Shown piece after piece: positions 1 through 8,000 of a DNA stretch of 11,698 nt. The notes below the pieces were generated by a model, which was not told the origin of the DNA, did no database searches, and saw nothing but the letters and a program-made list of their open reading frames with translations. Position 1 is the first letter of the stretch; every line of letters starts with the position of its first letter. This DNA comes from JBFJVZ01 sp041623895 (GTDB lineage Bacteria > Planctomycetota > Planctomycetia > Pirellulales > Pirellulaceae): assembly GCA_041623895.1 (NCBI GenBank), contig JBFJVZ010000245.1:1-11698 (forward strand), written 5' to 3'. Made by a program: the position numbers and the translations under genes.

Positions 1-1
1 G

Positions 2-49
2 CCTGGGGTCAGGATTGCTCGTCTCTAGCGAGCATTCCGCAGCCCCAGG
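2..49. repeat. Hairpin repeat, CCTGGGG stem, variant loop (element A)
   Basis: The outer arms CCTGGGG (2-8) and CCCCAGG (43-49) are perfect inverted repeats. Inside them is a second short stem, GCTCG (17-21) with CGAGC (29-33). The outer stem matches elements B and C in this window, but the interior sequence is different. It is therefore a diverged or chimeric member of the same intergenic hairpin family. It starts at the window edge, so flanking sequence may be missing. Its role is unknown; REP-like or transcript-end functions are possible. Confidence 0.6.
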
Positions 50-70
50 AATCGCCGCGGGGAACGTATG

Positions 71-137
71 CTGCCGGTCGTTTTCCTGGGGTTACACCAA
101 CTTCGCTGTCGCTCGTTGGTTCACCCCAGGCTTTACG
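71..137 (-). repeat. Dispersed hairpin repeat (element B), inverted copy of the right-end repeat
   Basis: The outer arms CCTGGGGT (85-92) and ACCCCAGG (123-130) are perfect inverted repeats, and ACCAAC (96-101) pairs with GTTGGT (115-120), giving a long interrupted hairpin. The reverse complement of 71-137 matches 11630-11695 with two substitutions and one single-base gap. The match includes the loop, so the two copies share ancestry and not merely a stem. I recall similar CCTGGGGTGAACCAACGAGCG-like repeats scattered between genes in planctomycete genomes, but I cannot confirm that here. Confidence 0.8.
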
Positions 138-317
138 CTTTCGCTGCTCCGCAGCTTATTGGATGCGAACCTGTTCTTTGGGGGGCGGTCCAGTTTTACG
201 CTTCCACCGCTATCTTATTTCATGATTATTGAGCAGCAGCTCCTAACTAAGCCGGACACTCTCCAAGTCCTGGCCTACGAGATATCTGAAAATGGTCTAG
301 CGGAAATCCGCAGCTCA
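138..317. other. Gene-free stretch downstream of the TpsB gene
   Basis: Together with 1-137 this makes a 317-bp region without a convincing gene. Open frames through it run across the hairpin repeats and have no family-like sequence. Two similar short motifs, TTTACGCTTTCGCTGC near 132-147 and TTTTACGCTTCCACCGC near 194-210, look like loosely repeated sequence. No transfer RNA or other structured RNA was recognised. Confidence 0.5.
300..311 (-). terminator. Weak candidate terminator after the TpsB gene
   Basis: On the minus strand, just past the TpsB stop, GCGG and CCGC flank a four-base ATTT loop. A modest T-containing stretch (ATTTTC) follows a few bases later. The stem is only four to five pairs and the T-run is short, so this is at best a weak intrinsic terminator. 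No better hairpin with a T-tract lies between the stop and element B. Confidence 0.2.
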
Positions 318-2114
318 TCAGTAACTTACGATCGCACCGATGTGCACGCGATGACGAGGTTGCCTCGGCTGCAAAGGCGGCAAGTCCGCTAGCGCCCAGC
401 CATAATCGGCTCGCACAGAGAATCGCCGCTGCAACGTGTAGCGACAGCCGATTCCTACACTCTGCAGATCCGCATCCGGTACTTCGATCGGCAACGGAGA
501 ATGCAGGTAGGCGGCTCCAAAATCGTAAAAGACGTGTGCCGTGAATTCGTCTTCCAGGCAGCCAAACGCATCGGACAGACCGTAACGGTAGCCAAGCCCC
601 AGTGGCGTCGGCTTGGTTCGCAATTCGCAATTGACGAACAGTCCTGAGTCGCCCAAAACAGAATTGATGTCGTATCCGCGAACGGAGTTGTATCCGCCTA
701 TCCCCAGCTGTTCTGTTGGCAACAGATTGCCTTCGGCCAACTGGCCCGTGATCCGCCCCATCAATTCAAGGTTCGAAGGCAGCCACCAACGGCGTTCATA
801 GTAAGCTCTTGAGTAAAAGTAGTTAGCGGTTGCAAGAGGGCGAATTCGCTGAAAATCGCGGTTGTTGTTGTGTCCGGAGAGATGCCCGGGACTCATGTAG
901 GCGTCGATTCCGGCAAACCATGAACCGCTGTCTTCGTATTTCTTGCCGTGATAGCCGAGCAGGAATTGATCGATGTCACCATCGCTATCCAGTACCGTGA
1001 CATTGCCGAATCTTAGTCCCGTATTGATTCGCTTGAAATCGAATCCGGCGGTAAGCCCATGCTCGTAGCCACAGATCGGAGTCAGTTCGCGATACCAGCG
1101 TGAAAGGAATTGCCAGATCTTGCCTTCATTGGCGAACAGAAATCCAGGAAGCGGCGCACTGAACTCTGCGTGGCTGGCATAGATCGTCCAGATGTCGCGA
1201 TTCCGCAGGGCCGTGGAATAGTATCCGGAATGTGCGGTAAAAGTATCGAAATCACTGCTGGCGGTGTACTGATATCCGGCCTGATCGTCTTTGTTAAAGG
1301 CGTTGTACCAGTTGACTCCGTATAGCGTTCGCTCCAAGCCGGTGGTCTGATTTCCGGTGTCCTCGTACCCGCTGTAAACTCGAATGGGCCGCTTATCTCG
1401 CACGTTGAAGGTGACGTCCGTCTGACCTCTGTCTTCGCCGGCGCTCAATTCGATATCCACCAGACGGAAGGGATTGCGATAAAGCCACCGCTGTTCGCGG
1501 AGCAGCACCGATTCATAAAGGGGGCAGCCCGGGCAAAGCTTAATTTGATCGCGTAGATTCTGTGCATCGAAGTAACACGGACCCTTGACGCAGATTTTCC
1601 CGATCCGTGCCTCCGTGACAACAATTTGCACGACGCCGCCCGTGATTTCCTGATTGGCCGGGATACTCACGTCGACAACGGGCTGATTATGTCGGCGATA
1701 GTACAGAATGATTTCGCGAACAAGTTCGTTCAGCCGCCGGATGCTTACCGGCTTGCCAAGGTGCGACGAGGCAAGTTTGTAAAACTCAACCGAATGCAAC
1801 AGCTTGGAATCTGCTCGTACACTTACATCCTGGACCGCATCGGGACTTTCGACCACTTGATCAGGATGGTCCAGGATGATCAGTCCGTTCAGTTTTTGGA
1901 CAAGGAATTGGGGATCACCCGTAGCTTCGTCTGGCTTATCCGGAAAGGGAGTCGCGTTCTCCGGACCTTCGGGCAATCGCGGCAGGTAGCGGTAACGGTC
2001 GTAGTTGTGGTATTGCTGGAATCCCGGAGTGAGATCCTGCGCCGCGAGCATCGACTGCATCAACAGTACGACCAGGCTTGCAGCCCACAGCTGTGGGATC
2101 CATAGCATCTTCAT
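318..2114 (-). CDS. TpsB/ShlB/FhaC-family two-partner-secretion outer-membrane transporter
   Basis: Predicted 598-residue outer-membrane transporter of the Omp85/TpsB superfamily, which moves an exported partner protein across the outer membrane. The start at 2114 follows a good GAAGGA ribosome site (2124-2129, 9-nt spacer) and gives a signal peptide (residues 1-25, ending LAA before Q26). Residues about 70-170 contain a POTRA_2-like domain: the run LNELVREIILYYRRHNQPVV, then TGGVVQIVVTEARIG. A second POTRA-like segment covers about 173-240. The rest (about 245-598) has aromatic, alternating strands typical of a 16-strand barrel. It includes the L6 motif VRGY (478-481), FYDFG (about 529-533) and a terminal tyrosine, the usual barrel-assembly signal. 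Length fits the family (about 550-600). Four cysteines (175, 180, 194, 197) in the second POTRA-like segment are unusual. No TpsA substrate gene lies next to it. The family call is firm; the substrate is unknown. Confidence 0.88.
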   Translation of the reverse strand: MKMLWIPQLWAASLVVLLMQSMLAAQDLTPGFQQYHNYDRYRYLPRLPEGPENATPFPDKPDEATGDPQFLVQKLNGLIILDHPDQVVESPDAVQDVSVRADSKLLHSVEFYKLASSHLGKPVSIRRLNELVREIILYYRRHNQPVVDVSIPANQEITGGVVQIVVTEARIGKICVKGPCYFDAQNLRDQIKLCPGCPLYESVLLREQRWLYRNPFRLVDIELSAGEDRGQTDVTFNVRDKRPIRVYSGYEDTGNQTTGLERTLYGVNWYNAFNKDDQAGYQYTASSDFDTFTAHSGYYSTALRNRDIWTIYASHAEFSAPLPGFLFANEGKIWQFLSRWYRELTPICGYEHGLTAGFDFKRINTGLRFGNVTVLDSDGDIDQFLLGYHGKKYEDSGSWFAGIDAYMSPGHLSGHNNNRDFQRIRPLATANYFYSRAYYERRWWLPSNLELMGRITGQLAEGNLLPTEQLGIGGYNSVRGYDINSVLGDSGLFVNCELRTKPTPLGLGYRYGLSDAFGCLEDEFTAHVFYDFGAAYLHSPLPIEVPDADLQSVGIGCRYTLQRRFSVRADYGWALADLPPLQPRQPRHRVHIGAIVSY

Positions 2115-2123
2115 AACGATTAT

Positions 2124-2129
2124 TCCTTC
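2124..2129 (-). promoter_or_regulatory. Ribosome binding site deciding the TpsB start
   Basis: GAAGGA on the minus strand, 9 nt before the ATG at 2114. The frame stays open upstream to 2399, but the upstream in-frame starts would put about 95 arginine-rich residues ahead of a clean signal peptide. This site therefore favours the 2114 start. Confidence 0.7.
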
Positions 2130-2280
2130 AATCACGTAACGACCGTCCTTGGTCGATAGGCGTCTTGCGCCCATAACAGTGATCGGACTGCATGTGCTCT
2201 TCGTACAGCTCATGCACTGTGGTTCTCTTTCTGTGGCGTCCAAGGATTGTTTCAGTGCTGCGGATGATGCGGGGCGCCGG

Positions 2281-2456
2281 GGCAGTCTGAGCGGCAAAAC
2301 CGAGCGGACCTGCACGGTTTGGCCCTCACAGGCAGTACGACTGTCACGAGCGGTTGTGCTACTGCCTCCGAAATTGCGACCTTTGTGGCGTTGTGTCACT
2401 GCCGCTGACCACGGTTTGGCAACTGCCGGCTAGGAAGAAGTCCGCGAAACTGCCGG
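2281..2456. repeat. Cluster of GGCAGT-containing repeats upstream of the TpsB gene
   Basis: The hexamer GGCAGT occurs six times in about 175 bp. On the plus strand it is at 2281-2286 and 2331-2336. On the minus strand it is at 2361-2366, 2398-2403, 2422-2427 and 2449-2454. Two minus-strand copies belong to a longer 14-mer, GTTGTGnnACTGCC read on the plus strand (2353-2366 and 2390-2403), 37 bp apart. A weaker third copy is at 2414-2427. The copies at 2331 and 2361 form an 8-bp inverted repeat, AGGCAGTA/TACTGCCT. The pattern resembles a regulator-binding array, but no regulator is known. Confidence 0.45.
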
Positions 2457-2502
2457 TTTTTCTGGCTTGCGAAAGCTAGAACGTGTGCATCTTTCAGGTG
2501 GC

Positions 2503-2520
2503 GGAAGTCGGAAAACTTCC
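2503..2520 (-). terminator. Small hairpin downstream of the operon, doubtful terminator
   Basis: GGAAGT (2503-2508) and ACTTCC (2515-2520) form a perfect 6-bp stem with a 6-nt loop, about 75 bp past the stop of the last operon gene. No T-tract follows on the minus strand, so Rho-independent termination here is weakly supported. Confidence 0.2.
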
Positions 2521-2595
2521 CCTGAGTGTGGGTTGGAATTCTTCCGGATTTCGCACCATGAGCCCGCTACTGGATTGGCGAAAATGCCGTTGATC

Positions 2596-5067
2596 TCACT
2601 GCTCGTGGATCGGTCTGCCAGGTGGCGGCAAGGGTGGTTGACGCCAATTCCAGTTGCTTCGGTAGTGGATGTCCAACCAGGGGGTCGGAATTCTTTTGCC
2701 GCCATCGCGCTTTGAGATCAGCAGTGCATCAAGAGCACCGCTTGACAGCAGAGTACGTTCAACGGGCCAGGCGGGCTTGCCGGTCTGCATCATCTTTTCG
2801 ATATCCATCAGCATCCAACTGAAGTGCATGAACGGCCGGACCTCTTGAGTCCAGAAGACGGCCGACTCGGTCTTGCCGCTGGTTTCGTACTGCCACGCAG
2901 CGGCCCATTCGATCACCGCGTAATCCAGGGAAAAAACGCACGCCCGCAAGCCGTCCATGTAGTCGATGATTAGCAGATCGGGATTCCTGGCGAGGTCTTC
3001 GATGTTTTGTCCCGCTGGAATCGGTTTTTCTTTGAGACGACCGAGTGCCTCGTCAAGCAGTCTTCGGTCATAAACACCTTGGTCGCCCGCCGCCCACACC
3101 GCATCACCGCTCAGGCATTGCACGGAGCGGATTCCCGTTTCACCGCCGAACCGACGTTCGGCCAGTGCTTGAACGATTTCAACGGCGTGGAAGCCGTACG
3201 AATCCAGACGATGGTGTGAGGTCACGACGATTTGCTTCAGTTTCTCACCGCGACGCACATCGACCGGTGGATATCGCCAAGTGCCGAGCAGCGAAGATCC
3301 TGCCATCATCGGAATCTTCATATCACGGGCCGTATCATAAATCCACTTGGCGTCCTGCCAATTGTCGGCAAGGTGCTTGTCGTGAAAGACCGGGACGACC
3401 TTTGCCGAACGACGGAACGTGTCCACGATTTCGGCGAACATGCGTCGTTTGGGAAACTGGAATTGTCCTGTGTCGGACTCCGGGTAATCGCCGTGCTCGG
3501 CGACCAGCAAAACGCCATCAACGGCGAGCGTGTCGCCATCGAGCGTCAGGGCGTCATGAATCGTGTTGGAATTACGTATTCCGTGCTCGGCAGCAAATTT
3601 GCGGCTGAGGTCATTGCTCGGAACCTGATCTGTGTGGACGGACGCAAGTTTCATTGGCGGTGTGCTGCCCGTACCGTTCATTCGATCAGTCTTCAGCAGC
3701 CGCGTGAAAAACATATCGGCGTGCGAGTTATGCCGGTATTCGGTCGTCAGCCCGGCGACGCGTGGAATCCGAACGGCATGCAAGGTGAAGGGATAAAGCG
3801 TGGTCAGATAAACCGTGCCGTCGCTGGCGGCGCAAATGCCCATGATCACGTATCGCGGAAGCAACTTGTCATCGCTGAGCCGGTAAACGCCATGATGCCA
3901 CTTCTTGGTTTTTCCGTCGGCGTCGGTGAACCTGGCATAGTCGGGGTTGCCGATGGCGATCGGACCGTGGTCGATCGGTATTTGACTGCCGGGTCGCCAA
4001 CTCACCAGGTGCAGAAACTGACCTCGACCCGTAAACGTGGCGGCAACACCGGCCCAAACCGTGCCGTCGGGAGCAACACACATCGCCCGGCAGTCGGTCT
4101 TTTGCGCCCCTGGAATCAGCGGTCCAAGACTTCGTCCCGGGAGTGTCTGAGCCTCGCTGCTCAAGTCGTACGCATACAGCTGATTGCCGCTCATGGCGAC
4201 CGCGTACAACGTCTTGCGGTCGCGAGAAATCTCCCAGTTGATCGGATGGCTGTTCGGATCGGCAAGCAAAGACTCTGCTGTTGGCGGCTCAGAGTCGATG
4301 GTCTGATTGAGTCGGGCCAGTTTGTCGGTGCGCGGATTGTAACGGGCGATCTCTCCGCCAAGAACAGGGTGGTAAGCTCGACCTAGCCAGTCGACGACAA
4401 TGAACGCGTACATGTGCCGACAATCCATCAGCTCGCGATACTCGCCCGACTTCAGATCCAACTTCATGAAGTGCGTGCTTTCGATCGGCCGCGCGTCGTC
4501 ACAGGTCGAGATGTAAGCGACACCGCGAGATTCATCCGGTGTGATGCTGATGATACCGTGGTGCTTGACCGGAATATCGTACACGCGGGTCGTGCCGGTT
4601 GCCGGATCGAACACCATCGGATGGCCGCCCGGATAATCTGTTCGTTGCTCGCCTTCGGTCGGGTAACCCTGTTTGGTGGCCAAATAAATACGGCCACTTT
4701 TGCCGACGTTGTTGCGGGTGTGAAACTTGGCTTGAGCGGCAAAGCCCCTGCGGTCAATCCCGATTTCCTTTTCAGCGTCGACGACAGCTTTGAATTGCTG
4801 TGTGGCTGGATTGAACTCCACGAGGTAGGCATTGTCGCCGTATTTCGCCGTGCCGATGTAGATGCGTTTGTTTGTGCCTTCGACGATCGAAAAGTAACCG
4901 CTTTCTTCGCTCGTCCAATGCGGGGGAATTCGGTGCGCCTTTGACCAAACGAAGTGCTGAAACGTCGTCTCGGCATCGTCCGCGGCGGACAACGTGATTG
5001 CCAGAGAAAACATCGCGATCAGAAACGTTATCACGCCGATGATTAATGTCCGTTGGTTGCTGATCAC
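2596..5067 (-). CDS. Exported beta-propeller protein fused to a divergent Gfo/Idh/MocA-like domain
   Basis: Predicted 823 residues, third gene of the operon. The start is GTG (5065-5067), overlapping the TGA of the upstream gene by four bases, with GGAG at 5076-5079 eight bases ahead. Residues 1-29 form a Sec-type signal peptide without a twin arginine. Residues about 40-437 are repeated beta-blades (for example RIYIGTAKYG, GRIYLATKQG, GTVWAGVAA, GTVYLTTLYP), a seven-blade-like propeller. Residues about 443-805 resemble a family related to Gfo/Idh/MocA oxidoreductases: NSHADMFFTRLL (447-458), AVDGVLLVAEHGDYP (515-529), VFHDKHLA (560-567), MAGSSLLGTW (588-597) and SYGFHAVEIVQALAERR (623-639). 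The DKH segment sits where EKP lies in true Gfo enzymes, and no GxGxxG dinucleotide motif is visible. Export and the missing motif make NAD-dependent catalysis doubtful. It may bind or isomerise a sugar product of the operon; this is inference. Confidence 0.78.
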   Translation of the reverse strand: MISNQRTLIIGVITFLIAMFSLAITLSAADDAETTFQHFVWSKAHRIPPHWTSEESGYFSIVEGTNKRIYIGTAKYGDNAYLVEFNPATQQFKAVVDAEKEIGIDRRGFAAQAKFHTRNNVGKSGRIYLATKQGYPTEGEQRTDYPGGHPMVFDPATGTTRVYDIPVKHHGIISITPDESRGVAYISTCDDARPIESTHFMKLDLKSGEYRELMDCRHMYAFIVVDWLGRAYHPVLGGEIARYNPRTDKLARLNQTIDSEPPTAESLLADPNSHPINWEISRDRKTLYAVAMSGNQLYAYDLSSEAQTLPGRSLGPLIPGAQKTDCRAMCVAPDGTVWAGVAATFTGRGQFLHLVSWRPGSQIPIDHGPIAIGNPDYARFTDADGKTKKWHHGVYRLSDDKLLPRYVIMGICAASDGTVYLTTLYPFTLHAVRIPRVAGLTTEYRHNSHADMFFTRLLKTDRMNGTGSTPPMKLASVHTDQVPSNDLSRKFAAEHGIRNSNTIHDALTLDGDTLAVDGVLLVAEHGDYPESDTGQFQFPKRRMFAEIVDTFRRSAKVVPVFHDKHLADNWQDAKWIYDTARDMKIPMMAGSSLLGTWRYPPVDVRRGEKLKQIVVTSHHRLDSYGFHAVEIVQALAERRFGGETGIRSVQCLSGDAVWAAGDQGVYDRRLLDEALGRLKEKPIPAGQNIEDLARNPDLLIIDYMDGLRACVFSLDYAVIEWAAAWQYETSGKTESAVFWTQEVRPFMHFSWMLMDIEKMMQTGKPAWPVERTLLSSGALDALLISKRDGGKRIPTPWLDIHYRSNWNWRQPPLPPPGRPIHEQ

Positions 5068-8000
5068 TTCAAAGACTCCAACCAGGACAGCAGGTCAGCT
5101 GCTTGTTGGGCGGTCAGGTCGCGGAGCAGACGATCTGGCATCAACGAGGTGCGCTGCGGAAACACGCCTTCGATCTCGGCCGTGTCAAACCGAAGCTCAC
5201 GATTCTGGGTGTCTCGAATCACGATCTCATCGTCTGTCTTTCGGACCAGTAGACCGCTGACGACTTTGCCGTCGCTGGTTTCGATCAACCACGCAGCGTA
5301 CTTTGGGTCGATTGTCTTGGACGGTTCCAGGAGGCTCTCCAACAGTTTTGCCCGATCGAGTCGCTTGGCAATCTCGGTCAGATCCGGACCTAGCGGTTTA
5401 CCCAGCTCGCCGACTCGATGACAGTGACGACACTGAATTCCTTCGGCGTTAAAAAACAGTTCTTTGCCCCGAGTCGGATCGCCGGCAAGCTGCAGCAGCT
5501 TCTCCGCATCGATGGAATCGCCCAACCGCTCGATTTTCTGATCATCGGGCAGCAAGGACTCAAACAGATCGCGGACTGCGATATTGTCGTGCTTGGCGGC
5601 GGTGTTGTTGACGAGTGAGACGATGGTTGGCGGCAAGCGTCCATCGCGTTCTGCGTCGGCCAGCGCAATGGCACCGCGCGGATCGGCCAGCAACTGGCCA
5701 ATCAACTCTTCTCGCCGCTTTCCGCGCGTGGCGGATCGCTTCTGGGCATCCGCTGCAGCCCGTTCCTGGGCGGCGTCCATGTCAGCTTGTGTCGGGATCT
5801 CGCGTTGCTCTCCAACCGCAATTTGCCTGGCAATCTTCCAGCGGTTCATCGCTTGATTTTTCTTTTCTTCCTGCAAAGCGAGCGATTCGTCGAGCCCTAT
5901 CAACTGGTCAATTTTTTCGGCGATCTCAATGTCGGGCGGAAGTTCATGAATCCAATCGCGAATCAAAGCCAATCCTTGCCGATCGATGAATTGTGAACCC
6001 AGATGCGGCATGTGGCCCGGGCCGGCTTTTGCCATCCGAAAGTAGAGCACCGACCGATGCGGATCACCGGGTGCAATGATCATGGCATCATGAATTCCAA
6101 ACGTCCCTTGGGTTGGACGTGTCCCCAGGGCTTCGGTCTGGTAAATCGGTTTGTCAAACGGCACGTAAATCTTGGCCGCACCGCCGCCGTTGAAGCGATG
6201 GCAATGAGCGCAATTGACATGCAGATAAGCACGCGCACGATGATCCAGGTCGGCCGCCTGATCGTACGGATCGGACAGCCGCGGTTGTTGATCCGGCGGC
6301 AGGGGTTGTTCCACAACAGCGAAGGGGTCATTCGCTGCTACTTGCGGTGGTACGTGCCGCAAGACTCCCAGGCGGAATAACTTGTCAAGCTGGTTCAGGC
6401 TGTCATGATTCTCGCGATCGTTGCCAGTTTGAATTCCAGCGACTTCGCTGGGCCGATTCAGTTGAGCCACGTTAAAGGCCAAGCAAAACTCCGCCCATGG
6501 ATTATGGCAGCGAATGCAGTCGGCGCGCGAGTGAAATCGCCACGTTTGCCTTCGCTGTCCGCCGGGCGCCGTCTTGTCGGTGATGTCAAATGTCGCCGTC
6601 GCCCCGGCTGCTTCGACCAACTCCGCATCGGTCTGCTCCGCATTCCAGCGATAGCTGTACCCGCGCCAGTCGTAACCGTTGAAATGCAGCAGCTGAGTCT
6701 CGATTTTCCGCTTAGTAGCCGGGTCGCCCAGCACGAGTTCCAGTGACAACGTTTTCATCAACACTGAGTCGGTGGGGAAGTCCATCCTCCGCCGAAACAT
6801 CGAACCCGCGACAGTCTTCGATTCGTTGTGCAAGACAATGGACGCATCGCCTGGCAATCCAAGCCACCGCTCGGCCGTGGCGAGATCGGTCCACATCGGA
6901 GCGTTGATTGAAAACGGGACCACACCCCTGGTCGGCGTATGAGCGGTAAGCGAATCGAACAATCCCGTCTCGCTCAATCGACGTGGGAAGGGTGTGTTGG
7001 TATCTGTCGCGATCGGTCGTCTCGCCAGCTCGTGAATCGATCCGGTGTCATAATCAAGCAGCAACAGTTCTCCATCATTTTTTTCGGCGAAGCCGACGAT
7101 GCGAACGGTGGGTTCCACAAGCTCAGTGCGCTGGCCAATGGTTTCTGCAGCGACAGAAACAGCCCAAAAACGTCGCGTCTCCCAATCACCAAAAATGTAA
7201 TGTCCTTGCAGTTCCGGCAGCCGCTGTCCTCGATACACGAAACCGCCGGTGATCGACGCGGCTTCGGTATGTGGAATCTCGATGGCGGGTGGCACGATGG
7301 GCGTTGGTCCCCGTTCTCGTTCACTGTGAACCGGTTGTCGACCCTCCATCAAACTCCAGCCATAGTTATCCCCGGGCTTGACCCGATAGATCAGCTCCCA
7401 TAATTCCCAACCAACATCGCCCACCCACAGCTGGCCGGTTTTCTTGTCAAAGCTCATCTTCCACGGGTTGCGCATTCCATAGGCAAAGATTTCACCCCGC
7501 GCACCTGTCATCGAAATAAACGGATTGTCAGCAGGAATCGCATAAGGACTCGTCTCGGTCGTTTCATCGACGTCGATGCGCAGCACGGCCGCCAAGAGAT
7601 TACTGACGTCTTGTCCGGAGTTTCTGCCGTCGGGCGGAAAGGCAAAGCCGCCGTCTCCCGTCGAAATATAAAGCATCCCATCGTGCCCGAATTTGATGCA
7701 ACCGCCGTTATGCCCTCCCTGAAGCCAGGTAATGATGACCTTTTCGCTTTCCACGAGTGCCTGAGGCGGATCGTTGCCCTCGATTTGTAACTCGACAACG
7801 CGCGTCCCGTGCGGATGCTGCCCGCGGCCGCCGTCGCGGTAACGAACCACGTAGCAAACATAACACTTGCCATTGCGAGCGAATTGCGGATGAAACGTCA
7901 GGCCATACACCGCTTCCAGGTTCACCTGATCCTGTTGGTTCAGCGACGCATTGAGTCGTGCGGTCAGCTCGGCGACGTCAAGAAACAGATCCGCCTGCCA

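Larger units (their letters stand above)
2115..2595. other. 481-bp intergenic region upstream of the TpsB gene
   Basis: No convincing gene. The region separates the end of the three-gene operon (stop at 2596) from the TpsB gene and should hold the TpsB promoter, although I found no clear -35/-10 pair. It does hold a cluster of GGCAGT hexamers (2281-2454), an 8-bp inverted repeat (2330-2337 with 2360-2367), a 9-bp direct repeat AACTGCCGG (2421-2429 and 2448-2456), and a small hairpin GGAAGT/ACTTCC (2503-2520). Confidence 0.55.

Noticed and set aside
231..242. GAGC/GCTC hairpin as a terminator of the TpsB gene
   Set aside because: The stem is four pairs and no T-tract follows on the minus strand.
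15..392. Plus-strand open frame at the left end
   Set aside because: It runs through both hairpin repeats and into the TpsB 3' end and has no protein-like character.
2115..2399. In-frame upstream extension of the TpsB gene by 95 codons
   Set aside because: The extension is arginine-rich with no family likeness, it would bury the signal peptide inside the protein, and a good ribosome site precedes the ATG at 2114.
3232..4386. Long plus-strand open frame (384 codons)
   Set aside because: It lies entirely antisense to the propeller/Gfo-like gene, has no recognisable family features, and such antisense frames are common in GC-rich coding DNA.
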